DNA of 64,000 nt, from positions 124,001-188,000 of the forward strand of contig CAZREB010000004.1 of assembly GCA_964599095.1 (NCBI GenBank), given 5' to 3'. Shown here in pieces: positions 22,168-30,455 of the stretch. Under the pieces are notes generated by a model. It saw nothing but the letters and a program-made list of their open reading frames with translations, made no database searches and had not been told where the DNA came from. The position numbers were made by a program, and so were the translations under genes. Position 1 is the first letter of the stretch. Each line of letters begins with the position of its first letter. Origin of the DNA: SZAS-79 sp964599095 (GTDB taxonomy: Bacteria; Pseudomonadota; Gammaproteobacteria; Burkholderiales; SG8-39).

Positions 22168-23715
22168 ATGTCGGCAAACGAAATCCCGCGCGACTACAAC
22201 GCCGCGGTAGACCTGATCGAGCGCAACCTCAAGGCCGGACGCGGATCGAAGCTCGCGTATATCGACGATGCCGGCAAGTACACCTATGGAGACCTGGCCG
22301 AGCGGGTGAACCGTGCCGCCGGCGCGCTGGTTTCGCTGGGTGTCCGCCGCGAGGAGCGCGTCGCGCTCGCGTTGCTCGACACGATCGATTTCCCCGCGGC
22401 ATTCCTCGGCGCGATCAAGGCCGGCATCGTGCCGGTTGCGTTGAATACGCTGCTCACCACGCCCGACTACGAGTACATGCTTCGCGACAGCCGCGCACAG
22501 GCGCTGGTGGTCTCGGAGCCGCTGCTCAAGGCCTTTCTTCCGCTGCTCGGCAAGCTGCCCGACCTGAAGCACGTGATCGTTTCCGGCAAGGATGCGCAGG
22601 GCAACCTGTCGTTCGCCGACCTGCTCGGCAAGGCGTCGAAGGATTTCGCGGCCGCGCCCACGCTCTCGGACGACATCTGCTTCTGGCTCTATTCGTCGGG
22701 CTCCACCGGCGCGCCCAAGGGCACGGTACACCTGCATTCCCACCTGGTCCTCACCGCGGAGCTGTACGCGATCCCGGTGCTCGGCATCCGCGAATCCGAC
22801 GTGGTGTTCTCCGCGGCCAAGCTCTTTTTCGCCTACGGCCTGGGCAATGCGCTGACCTTCCCGCTCGCGGTGGGCGCAACCACGGTGCTGATGGCCGAGC
22901 GCCCGGCGCCGGACGCGGTGTTCAAGCGCCTGGCCGAGGGGCCGAAAGAAATGCGGCCGACCATCTTCTACGGCGTGCCGACCCTGTACGCGGCCATGCT
23001 CGTGAGCCCGAATTTCCCGAAGCGGGAAGACCTCGCGCTGCGTGTCGGCACCTCCGCGGGCGAGGCATTGCCGCCCGAGATTCTGAAGCGTTTCGCCGAG
23101 CGCACCGGCGTCGAACTGCTCGACGGCATCGGCTCGACCGAGATGCTGCACATCTTCATCTCGAACCGGCCCGGCGATGTGAAGCCGGGCACGACCGGCA
23201 AGGCGGTGCCCGGCTACCAGCTTCGCCTGGTGGACGAGAGCGGCGCCGAGGTCAGGGACGGGGAACTGGGCGAGCTGCAGATCGCCGGCCCGACGTCGGC
23301 GATCATGTACTGGAACCAGCGCGAGAAGACCAAGAACACGTTCCAGGGGCCGTGGACCAGGAGCGGAGACAAGTACACGAAGGTCGAAGGCGGCTACTAC
23401 GCGTACGGCGGCCGCTCGGACGACATGCTCAAGGTCGGCGGGATCTATGTTTCGCCGGCGGAAGTCGAGGCGGCGCTGGTGTCGCATGCGGCGGTGCTCG
23501 AGTGCGCGGTCGTCGGCCACGAAGACGCCGACAAGCTAGTCAAGCCCAAGGCGTTCGTAGTGCTGAAGCCCGGCGCGAGCGCCACGGAAGACGAGTTGAA
23601 GGCGCATGTGAAGTCCGCGCTCGCCCACTACAAGTACCCGCGCTGGGTCCAGTTCGTCGCGGAGCTGCCGAAAACCGCCACCGGCAAGATCCAGAGGTTC
23701 AAGCTGCGAGGGTGA
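22168..23715 (+). CDS. Benzoate-CoA ligase
   Basis: An ANL-family ligase of 515 residues that activates benzoate to benzoyl-CoA using ATP, the entry step of the box pathway. The evidence is YSSGSTGAPKGTVHLH (adenylate motif), FFAYGLGNALTFPL and YRSDD-like GGRSDDMLKVGGIYVSP, all characteristic of the benzoate/aryl-CoA ligase branch, together with its place opposite boxR. The ATG at 22168 has GGAG 7 nt upstream. A CATAAT at 22060-22065 overlapping a TGCA could be a second, BoxR-responsive promoter in the 132-nt gap after the flavodoxin gene. Confidence 0.92.
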   Translation: MSANEIPRDYNAAVDLIERNLKAGRGSKLAYIDDAGKYTYGDLAERVNRAAGALVSLGVRREERVALALLDTIDFPAAFLGAIKAGIVPVALNTLLTTPDYEYMLRDSRAQALVVSEPLLKAFLPLLGKLPDLKHVIVSGKDAQGNLSFADLLGKASKDFAAAPTLSDDICFWLYSSGSTGAPKGTVHLHSHLVLTAELYAIPVLGIRESDVVFSAAKLFFAYGLGNALTFPLAVGATTVLMAERPAPDAVFKRLAEGPKEMRPTIFYGVPTLYAAMLVSPNFPKREDLALRVGTSAGEALPPEILKRFAERTGVELLDGIGSTEMLHIFISNRPGDVKPGTTGKAVPGYQLRLVDESGAEVRDGELGELQIAGPTSAIMYWNQREKTKNTFQGPWTRSGDKYTKVEGGYYAYGGRSDDMLKVGGIYVSPAEVEAALVSHAAVLECAVVGHEDADKLVKPKAFVVLKPGASATEDELKAHVKSALAHYKYPRWVQFVAELPKTATGKIQRFKLRG

Positions 23716-23802
23716 ATTTCTGTGCGGGCGGGGCCCGGCCGCTGGACGGCCGTCGCGCCGGCAATTACGCTGACGGATGACAAAGCTCAGGAGGGGAAAA
23801 AC

Positions 23803-25857
23803 ATGGCTGAGGAAGTCAGGTTCGATTTCATAGTCGTCAAGCTGAACCCCGGCGTAGACGCGGCCGCGATCGAAGCGCCGCTGGCCGAAAAGCTCGCCAC
23901 GAAACCCGAAAAGGTGTCGGCGGTGCTCAAGCACGTGGCCGAGAAGGGGCCGGCCGCGATCGAGAAGGGCGTGACCAAGGAGCGGCTCGAGCAGCTCAAG
24001 GGCATCTGGGAGGCCGCGGGGGTGGTCACCGCCAGCAAGCAGAGCCTGACACTGATCGACGTGGTCGTCGCGCAGCGCCCCGCAGTGCCGATGTTCAAGT
24101 GCCCCGCCTGCGGGCACGAGCAGGAGCGCAAGAGCGACCTCGAGCAATGCGGCAAGTGCGGCGTGTTCGCCCAGAAGTTCCTCGAAAAGCAGAAGAAGGA
24201 CGAGCTCTACCAGAAGGAAAGGGAGAGGCTCGAGCGCATCCACGGCTTCCGCAAGATGAAGGAGGACAAGGAGGCCCGCGAGGCGGCGGAGCAGGCCGAA
24301 CTCGACGCGATCCGCAGGCAGATCGAAGAGGAGATGGGGATCCACAAGAAGAAGGGCGGCTGGGGCTGGCTGACCGGCACCGGCGCCGGCCCGACCGCCA
24401 CGCGCACCGGGCTCGGTGCCACGGTGCTCGCGGTCCTGCTCCTCGCGGGCTATTTCGGGCGGGACCTGATCGGCTCGAAGGGCGTGACGCAGGAGGAATT
24501 CGCGAAGCTGCAGACGGTGCAATCCAAGCAGAATGCCACCCAGATGCAGAACATGGTCGGCCAGCTGATCGCGGGCGCGAAGAAGACCGCGGTCGCCAGC
24601 GGGGCGGCCGCGCAGTTCCAGCAGGCACTGTTTGCCCAGGGCGACAAGGATGCGGAACTCGCCGAAGGGCTGCAGGCCGCGCAGGCCGGGGGTGCTGCAG
24701 CGAAGGAATCCCTGAGCGGCATCGACCGCGCCGAAGGCCTCGCGAGCGCCTCCAAGGCGTTTGCGGAATCCGGCGGCAGCGCCGAGGACGCCGAGCGCGC
24801 ACTTTCGGTCTCGATGCAGAGCGCCAAGCAGCTCAAGGACGGGCCGCAGCGCGCCGAAGCGGTCAGCGCCGTGGCCACGGCGCAACTCGAAGTCCACAGC
24901 CAGGATGCGCGCGAGAAAGCCTCCGCCGGTGATTGGCGCGGGGCCGAGAAGTCCTTCTCGAAGGCGTTGAATGCCGCGTCCGAAGTCAGCAGCCCGACCG
25001 ACCTGGTCACTGCGCGCAGCACCACCGCGAAAGTGCGCGCCGATACCGGCGACTACGGCGGGGCGACACTGATGTTCCTCGATGCGATGAAGGCCGCCGA
25101 AGCGCTGCCCGAAACCCGCCCGCGTGCGATCGCGATAGCCGACGTCGGCCGCCAGATGGCGCAGTCGACCAACGACATGGAAGGCGCGACCGAGCGCGCC
25201 TTCGACAAGGCGCTGGGCGTGGCCGCGCTCGCGAAGCAGGACCCGCAGCTCGTCGGCGAAGTCCTGTTGCGGCGCGTGCAGGCCGGATGCGACGTCGCAA
25301 CCTATCTCCTGTCGGTCGAAACGAACGCCGCAGGCGCCAAGCCGCTGCTCGAGAAGGTCGGCAAGGATGTCGACCAGATCGCCGAGGTGTTCCTGCTCAC
25401 CAAGGCGCTCGCGACGTACGCGCGGACCCGCGCCGAGTTCGAAGGCGAGTCCGAGGCGGTGAACGCCCTGCTGGCCCGGGCGGCCAAACTGCCCGAGCTG
25501 GTACCCGAAGCCTCGCGCGACCCGGTGACAGCCGCGGCCGCGCGCGTGCGCGTCGAGACCCTCGCCGCTGCGGCCAAGTTCGTCGCGTCCAAGGGCGACA
25601 AGGCCAAGGCCAAGAAGGCGTTCCTCGTCGCGCTGAAGGCCTCCAACGCGATCACCACGGCGTCGCAGGATCCGGCGATCCGGAGCGAGGTGGCCAAGCA
25701 TCGCACCGAGGCGCTGGGCGAACTGGCGCGCTACATGCGCATTGCGGGCGACAAGCAGGCTTCGGCCAAGGTGTTCCAGCTCGCGCTGGACTCCGCCGGC
25801 CCGGCGCAGGCCCCGAAAGTCGTGTCCTGGATGGTCAGGTCGGCGCGCGGCAGCTGA
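23803..25857 (+). CDS. Zinc-ribbon membrane protein with L7/L12-like N-domain, unknown function
   Basis: A 684-residue multidomain protein. Residues 1-85 resemble the small alpha/beta fold of the L7/L12 C-terminal domain (AAIEKGVTKERLEQLKGIW, AAGVVTA). A zinc ribbon follows at about 101-121 (CPACGHEQ, CGKCG), then a charged coiled coil (130-190), one transmembrane helix near 203-222 (VLAVLLLAGYFGRDLIG), and about 450 residues of Ala-rich helical repeats, possibly TPR/HEAT-like. AGGAGGGG precedes the start. The topology suggests a cytoplasmic sensor-like N-terminus and a large domain across the membrane. No function is assigned. Confidence 0.75.
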   Translation: MAEEVRFDFIVVKLNPGVDAAAIEAPLAEKLATKPEKVSAVLKHVAEKGPAAIEKGVTKERLEQLKGIWEAAGVVTASKQSLTLIDVVVAQRPAVPMFKCPACGHEQERKSDLEQCGKCGVFAQKFLEKQKKDELYQKERERLERIHGFRKMKEDKEAREAAEQAELDAIRRQIEEEMGIHKKKGGWGWLTGTGAGPTATRTGLGATVLAVLLLAGYFGRDLIGSKGVTQEEFAKLQTVQSKQNATQMQNMVGQLIAGAKKTAVASGAAAQFQQALFAQGDKDAELAEGLQAAQAGGAAAKESLSGIDRAEGLASASKAFAESGGSAEDAERALSVSMQSAKQLKDGPQRAEAVSAVATAQLEVHSQDAREKASAGDWRGAEKSFSKALNAASEVSSPTDLVTARSTTAKVRADTGDYGGATLMFLDAMKAAEALPETRPRAIAIADVGRQMAQSTNDMEGATERAFDKALGVAALAKQDPQLVGEVLLRRVQAGCDVATYLLSVETNAAGAKPLLEKVGKDVDQIAEVFLLTKALATYARTRAEFEGESEAVNALLARAAKLPELVPEASRDPVTAAAARVRVETLAAAAKFVASKGDKAKAKKAFLVALKASNAITTASQDPAIRSEVAKHRTEALGELARYMRIAGDKQASAKVFQLALDSAGPAQAPKVVSWMVRSARGS

Positions 25858-25912
25858 AGCCCGGGGCGCATGCTGCGCCCGCCGCCGCCCGCCGCCTGCG
25901 ACGGAGGCACTC

Positions 25913-26872
25913 ATGAGCACACGCATCGCCGGCCTCGCGACGTCGGCCTGCATGGCTGCGCTGGCGCTCGCTTCGGCGCAGCCGGCGGGGGCCGTAAAGC
26001 CCGGGGCGGTGTCTACGACTGCCGAGATCGTCTGCGAATTCCGGGCGATCGCGTCGCTGCACCCGGACCCGAAGCTCAGGAATCCCGACGGCCTCGCGGA
26101 CGAGCTGTGCCCGCCGAGGAGCCAATTGCCGCGGGCATACGCATCCTCGCGCGTCCAGATAGACCATTTCCGCGAACAGTATGCGGCCTATTTCTATGTG
26201 AACGCCCGCACGATGTACATCGATGCGGCCCTCGAGCGCGCCGTCGCGCAAGGCGCGACCCAAGTCGTCATACTGGGCGCGGGATTCGACAGCCGCGCCT
26301 ACCGGTTTCACGAACGCTACCCCGCGCTGCGATTCTTCGAGGTCGATCTGCCGGCGACGCTCGAGGACAAGAAGAACCGCCTCGTGATGGTTTTCGGGAA
26401 ATTGCCGGACTATGTGCAATACGCGTCAATCGATTTCGACCACGAGCGTTTAGAGGACGTCCTGCCGCGACTGGGCTACGAGTCCGGGCAACGCACGTTC
26501 TTCATCCTCGAAGGCGTGACGATGTACGTGAAGGCGCCCGGCAACGCCGTGACGATGCGCTTCATCAGCGCTCACGCGCCCCGCGGCAGCCGCGTGGTCT
26601 ATGACTACCTGATCCGGCGGGTCATCGAAGGGAGGTTCGAGGGGTTGTATGCTGTGGGGAACGCCGCGATCGGCGTGGCCGGTATGGGCGAGCCCTTCGT
26701 CACCGGTTGGACTCCGCGCGAAGCCGCCGCATTCGCGAGGAAGAATGGCCTGCGGGTCGTCGAGGACCTGGGCGCGAAAGAACTCACGCAAAGATTCCTG
26801 ATCGGGAGCGACGGCAAGCCCGATGGCCGGATGATCGACGGGCACAGGATCATCGAGGCAATGGTTCCCTGA
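25913..26872 (+). CDS. Class I SAM methyltransferase (LCM/TIGR00027-like) with signal-like N-terminus
   Basis: A leucine carboxyl methyltransferase-type protein of 319 residues. It has the SAM-binding motif QVVILGAGFDSRAYRF, the acidic strand FFEVDLPATLEDKK and FILEGVTMYVK. The N-terminus (MSTRIAGLATSACMAALALA ending at PAGA) looks like a Sec signal, which is odd for a SAM-dependent enzyme because SAM is cytoplasmic. GGAG lies before the ATG. If the true start were internal, the next good Met is well inside the fold, so the long form is preferred. The substrate is unknown. Confidence 0.75.
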   Translation: MSTRIAGLATSACMAALALASAQPAGAVKPGAVSTTAEIVCEFRAIASLHPDPKLRNPDGLADELCPPRSQLPRAYASSRVQIDHFREQYAAYFYVNARTMYIDAALERAVAQGATQVVILGAGFDSRAYRFHERYPALRFFEVDLPATLEDKKNRLVMVFGKLPDYVQYASIDFDHERLEDVLPRLGYESGQRTFFILEGVTMYVKAPGNAVTMRFISAHAPRGSRVVYDYLIRRVIEGRFEGLYAVGNAAIGVAGMGEPFVTGWTPREAAAFARKNGLRVVEDLGAKELTQRFLIGSDGKPDGRMIDGHRIIEAMVP

Positions 26873-26936
26873 CCGGCCGGAACCGTCTGCACGGTTTAGA
26901 CTACGGGTCCTGCAGCCAACCCTTTTTCCTGCCGCC

Positions 26937-27902
26937 ATGCCTGTCTTTCGTTTCTGCGCTGTCGTACTCGCTCTGCTCTTCGCGCTTCCGGCGGCGGCCC
27001 AATCTTTCCCGTCCAGGCCGGTGCGCATCGTCGTGCCGCAGACGCCGGGCGGCGCCACCGACGTGTTCGCGCGCCTCATCGCCCAGAAGCTCGGCGCGAA
27101 GTGGGGGCAGCCGGTGGTCGTGGAGAACCGCGCCGGCGCGGCCGGGGTCATGGGGTCGGAAGTGGTCATGAAGTCCCCCGCCGACGGCTACACGCTGCTG
27201 GTCACGTACGAAGGCTCGCAGGCCGTGAACCAGAGCCTGTATGCGAAGCTGCCCTTCGATTCGGTCAAGGACTTCCAGCCGGTCGCCACGCTTGCGGTCA
27301 CGCCCTTCTTCCTCGTCGTCGGGCCGAAGACGGCGGCGAAAGACCTCAAGGAGTTCGTTGCCGCCGCGCGCGCGAAGCCAGGCTCGATCACCTACGCCTC
27401 TTCGGGCAACGGCTCGATCAACCACCTGCTGGCCGAGATGCTGAAGACCGAAGCCGGGATCAACCTCGTCCATGTGCCTTACAAGGGCATCGCGCCGGCC
27501 ATGACCGACGTGATCGGCGGGCAGGTCGATGCCGCCTTCGCCAGCGTGCCGTCGGTGATCCAGCACATTCGCGCGGGCCGCTTGCGCGCTCTCGGCGTCT
27601 CGAGCGCAAAGCGCAACCAGGCCGCGCCGGAAGTCCCGGCAATCGCCGAGGCGGGATTTCCCGGCTACGACGTCAACCCTTGGTGGGGCATCTTCGCGCC
27701 GGCCGGCACGCCGAAGGCGGTGGTGGACAGGATCAATGCCGATGTCGCCGACCTGTTGAAGGCGCCTGACATCGTGGCGCACTTCAAGGAGCAGGGCGCG
27801 GAAACGCTGACGATGGCGCCCGATGCCTTCCTGAAGATGCTCGTGGCCGACGTGCAGAAATGGGCGAAGGTGGTCAAGGCCTCCGGCGCCAGGATCGATT
27901 GA
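26937..27902 (+). CDS. Bug/TctC family periplasmic binding protein
   Basis: A tripartite-tricarboxylate-type solute-binding protein of 321 residues with a signal peptide (ending PAAAQSFPS). Family motifs are visible: VRIVVPQTPGGATDVFARLI, VVENRAGAAGVMGSE, SPADGYTLLVT and VPYKGIAPAMTDVIGGQVD. No TctA/TctB membrane genes are adjacent, as is usual for orphan Bug proteins in Burkholderiales. The ligand is probably a carboxylate, but unknown. Confidence 0.9.
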   Translation: MPVFRFCAVVLALLFALPAAAQSFPSRPVRIVVPQTPGGATDVFARLIAQKLGAKWGQPVVVENRAGAAGVMGSEVVMKSPADGYTLLVTYEGSQAVNQSLYAKLPFDSVKDFQPVATLAVTPFFLVVGPKTAAKDLKEFVAAARAKPGSITYASSGNGSINHLLAEMLKTEAGINLVHVPYKGIAPAMTDVIGGQVDAAFASVPSVIQHIRAGRLRALGVSSAKRNQAAPEVPAIAEAGFPGYDVNPWWGIFAPAGTPKAVVDRINADVADLLKAPDIVAHFKEQGAETLTMAPDAFLKMLVADVQKWAKVVKASGARID

Positions 27903-27924
27903 ACGATGCTCGCGGGAGGGGATC

Positions 27925-28731
27925 ATGGCCGGAGGGATCGCACTCATCCTTTGCGCGCTGGCCGTCGGCTGCGCCGATTCGCTGCTCAAGCCCGGCCAGG
28001 CGGAAGCTGCGATGCATGAGCTCGCACCGACCGGCAAGATCCGGTTCGGGGTCGCGTACGCGCCCGAGAAGTCGACGTTCTTCATCGAGAAGACCGCGGA
28101 AGGCGAACTGCGCGGCGTGACCGTGGACCTCGCCACCGAGCTTGCGCAGGCGGTCGGGCGGCCGGTCGAATTCACCGCGGCGCCGAACACCGGCGTGCTG
28201 ACCGATGCGCTCGTGGCCGGGACGCTCGATGCGGCCTTCATGCCGGTCGACGCCGAGCGCCGCGCGAAGCTCGGGATCGGGCCGGTCTACGCGATCGGGC
28301 TGAACACGTATCTCGTGCGCGCCGGCTCGGACATCCGGACGATCGCCGACGTGGACCGGCCCGGCGTGCGCGTCATCGGGATCGCGAACACCACCACGAT
28401 CCGCGGCGCGGCCGCCGCGCTCAAAGAGACGAAGATCGAACCGGCAGTGTCGGTGGATGCGGCGCTCGAGATGCTGAATGCCGGAAAGGCCGACGCGTTC
28501 GCGCTGACGCACGACACGCTGCGCTCGCTCGCCCCGCGGGTGCCCGGTTCGCGGATCCTCGACGGGTCGTTCCGCGAGATCCAGATCGCCATCGTGGTGC
28601 CCAGGGGACACACCGCAGCGCTCGGCTACGTGAGCCGGTGGCTCGAATCGGCGAAGGCTTCGGGCAGCGTGCGGCGCGCGTTCGATCGCTGGGGATTCAC
28701 GGACGCCGATGTCGCGCCGCCTTCGAACTAG
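27925..28731 (+). CDS. Periplasmic solute-binding lipoprotein (family 3 type)
   Basis: A 268-residue type 2 periplasmic binding protein similar to amino-acid/phosphonate-type ABC binding components (GKIRFGVAYAPEKSTFF, LRGVTVDLATELAQAV, DAAFMPVDAERR). The N-terminus has a lipobox, LAVGC at residues 12-16, so it is probably a lipoprotein. GGGAGGGG precedes the ATG. It lies 22 nt after the Bug gene. No ABC permease or ATPase gene is adjacent, so it may serve a distant transporter or act as a sensor. Confidence 0.8.
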   Translation: MAGGIALILCALAVGCADSLLKPGQAEAAMHELAPTGKIRFGVAYAPEKSTFFIEKTAEGELRGVTVDLATELAQAVGRPVEFTAAPNTGVLTDALVAGTLDAAFMPVDAERRAKLGIGPVYAIGLNTYLVRAGSDIRTIADVDRPGVRVIGIANTTTIRGAAAALKETKIEPAVSVDAALEMLNAGKADAFALTHDTLRSLAPRVPGSRILDGSFREIQIAIVVPRGHTAALGYVSRWLESAKASGSVRRAFDRWGFTDADVAPPSN

Positions 28732-28737
28732 GGAAAT

Positions 28738-28817
28738 GTCGAAGATTCACTTTTCAAGAGTGGCTCCCCGCTTGGCTCTCCGGGTAGTTGGTGTACCGGT
28801 AAAAGTACATCTTCGAC
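28738..28817 (+). repeat. Long imperfect inverted repeat in the sirtuin leader
   Basis: Two 17-nt arms, 28738-28754 and 28801-28817, are complementary except at two adjacent positions. They enclose a 46-nt loop that can itself form a CCGG(G)TA/TACCGG hairpin. The right arm ends 7 nt before the sirtuin ATG at 28825. The AAAAGT/ACTTTT portion makes it partly A/T-rich, unlike its surroundings. It could be a terminator for the upstream gene, a translation-controlling leader, or a small mobile element remnant. Confidence 0.55.
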
Positions 28818-28824
28818 CCGCAGG

Positions 28825-29586
28825 ATGGCCGCCATGAGCGCGGGCATCGATACGGTCCGCGGCTGGATCGGGGAGGCCGGGCGCATCGTCGTGCTCACCG
28901 GGGCCGGGGTGTCCACCGAATCGGGCATCCCGGATTTCCGCGGCCCCAACGGGCTGTGGACGCGCGACCCGGAGGCCGAGAAGCTCTCGGACATCCGCTA
29001 CTACATCGCCGACCCGGAGGTCCGGCGCAAGGCCTGGCAGAAGCGCATCGCGAACCCGGCGTGGACCGCCCAGCCGAATCCGGGCCACCGGGCGATCGTC
29101 GAGATCGAGCGCCGCGGCAAGCTGCACGCGCTGATCACGCAGAACATCGACGGGCTGCACCAGAAGGCGGGTACGTCGCCGGAGCGGATCATCGAGGTGC
29201 ACGGGACGATGCACGAAGTGCTGTGCTGGGACTGCGGCTGGAGGGGCCCGATGCTGCCGACGCTGGCGCGGGTGCGCTCGGGCGAACCGGACCCGGACTG
29301 CACCGAATGCGGCGGGATCCTCAAGAGCGCGACCATCCTTTTCGGCGAAGGGCTCGGGCCGGGCGTCATGGAGCGCGCGATGGCCGCCGCGATCGAGGCC
29401 GACCTTTTGATCGCCGTCGGTTCGACGCTGCAGGTCTACCCGGTGGCCGGCGTGGTCCCGGCGGCCAAGTCGGCCGGCGCGAGGCTGGTCATCGTCAACG
29501 CCGACGCGACGCAGTTCGACCGGATCGCGGACGCAGTGGTGCGCGAGCCGATCGGCCAGGCGCTGCCGGCGATGGTCGGGCTGTGA
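28825..29586 (+). CDS. NAD-dependent protein deacylase, Sir2 family
   Basis: A sirtuin of 253 residues. The NAD-binding GAGVSTESGIPDFRG, the TQNIDGLHQKAG segment, the catalytic His in EVHGTMHEV and a four-Cys zinc site (CWDC and CTEC) are all present. It would remove acyl groups from lysines, for instance on acyl-CoA synthetases such as the aryl-CoA ligases of this region; that link is only contextual. An alternative ATG lies 9 nt downstream. The leader contains an 80-nt inverted repeat ending 7 nt before the start. The stop overlaps the next gene's GTG. Confidence 0.92.
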   Translation: MAAMSAGIDTVRGWIGEAGRIVVLTGAGVSTESGIPDFRGPNGLWTRDPEAEKLSDIRYYIADPEVRRKAWQKRIANPAWTAQPNPGHRAIVEIERRGKLHALITQNIDGLHQKAGTSPERIIEVHGTMHEVLCWDCGWRGPMLPTLARVRSGEPDPDCTECGGILKSATILFGEGLGPGVMERAMAAAIEADLLIAVGSTLQVYPVAGVVPAAKSAGARLVIVNADATQFDRIADAVVREPIGQALPAMVGL

Positions 29587-30335
29587 GCACCCTCCGCCCG
29601 CTGGTAAGCATCGTCACGCCGACCTACCTGCGCGAGGCCTTCCACGAGCGCATCCTGCGCTGCGTGAAGCGGCAGACCTATCCCTCGATCGAATGGCTGG
29701 TCCTCGACGACAGCCCGCGGCCCTCGGCCGTGCTCGGCCGGCTCCGCGACCCGGCGATCCGATACGAGCATGTCACCGGCCGGCTTTCGGTCGGCGAGAA
29801 GCGCAACCGCCTGATCGAGCGCGCGCGCGGCGAGCTGATCATGCATTTCGACGACGACGACTTCTACGCGCCGGGCTACGTCGAGTTCATGGCCAGCGAG
29901 TTCGCCGCGAAGGGCGCCGACCTGCTGAACCTGCGCGGCTGGTTCATCCGCGATGCGCGCCATCGCTTCTTCGGCTACTGGAACCTCGAGATCAAGGAAG
30001 GACTGCACTTCGTCTGCAACGACCAGGGCGTGAGCCCGATCATCCTGTCGAGCGCGAACAACGCGCCGCTTGCGGACAACCACCTCGGCTACGCCGCCGG
30101 GTGGGCCTACCGCAAGGCGGTCTGGCAGGCGGCGCCATTCTCGGACCGGAACTGGAACGAGGACGGCTCGTTCGCGCTGAAGGCGCAGGAGAAATTCCGC
30201 CTCGCCGGCACGCACGACACGCAGGGGTTCTGCCTGCACTTGCGGCACCCTCACAACGTCACCGAGCAGTGCTTCGCGCAATACCAGTTTCCCGAGTTCC
30301 TGCTGCCGCGCCTGTTTCCAGACTTCACGCCGTAG
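29583..30335 (+). CDS. Glycosyltransferase family 2
   Basis: A GT-A fold glycosyltransferase of 250 residues. It has VSIVTPTYLREAFHERIL at the start, the nucleotide-sugar-binding WLVLDDSPRPS, and MHFDDDDFYAPGYVEFM with the DxD-type acidic motif. There are no membrane helices. The start is GTG overlapping the sirtuin stop (GTGA), so translation is coupled. The sugar and acceptor are unknown, and no polysaccharide cluster is nearby. Confidence 0.85.
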   Translation: MSTLRPLVSIVTPTYLREAFHERILRCVKRQTYPSIEWLVLDDSPRPSAVLGRLRDPAIRYEHVTGRLSVGEKRNRLIERARGELIMHFDDDDFYAPGYVEFMASEFAAKGADLLNLRGWFIRDARHRFFGYWNLEIKEGLHFVCNDQGVSPIILSSANNAPLADNHLGYAAGWAYRKAVWQAAPFSDRNWNEDGSFALKAQEKFRLAGTHDTQGFCLHLRHPHNVTEQCFAQYQFPEFLLPRLFPDFTP

Positions 30336-30455
30336 GCAATCGGCGCCCGGGACGCGTTTGCCGTGCCGCACAAAACGGGCGCTTCTCGACCGGACTCGCG
30401 GCCTGCGGTACCTTACCAGCGGAGGAAGGAAAACCAACTATAAGGAGGAGGGACC

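Noticed and set aside
21523..23520. Upstream extension of the boxR frame to 23520, giving a 940-residue protein.
   Set aside because: The extension is antisense to the flavodoxin and benzoate-CoA ligase and contains the divergent promoter; it has no homology-like features.
23536..25953. An 805-codon minus-strand frame opposite the zinc-ribbon membrane protein.
   Set aside because: Composition is typical of an antisense shadow, and the plus-strand gene has a ribosome site, zinc ribbon and TM helix.
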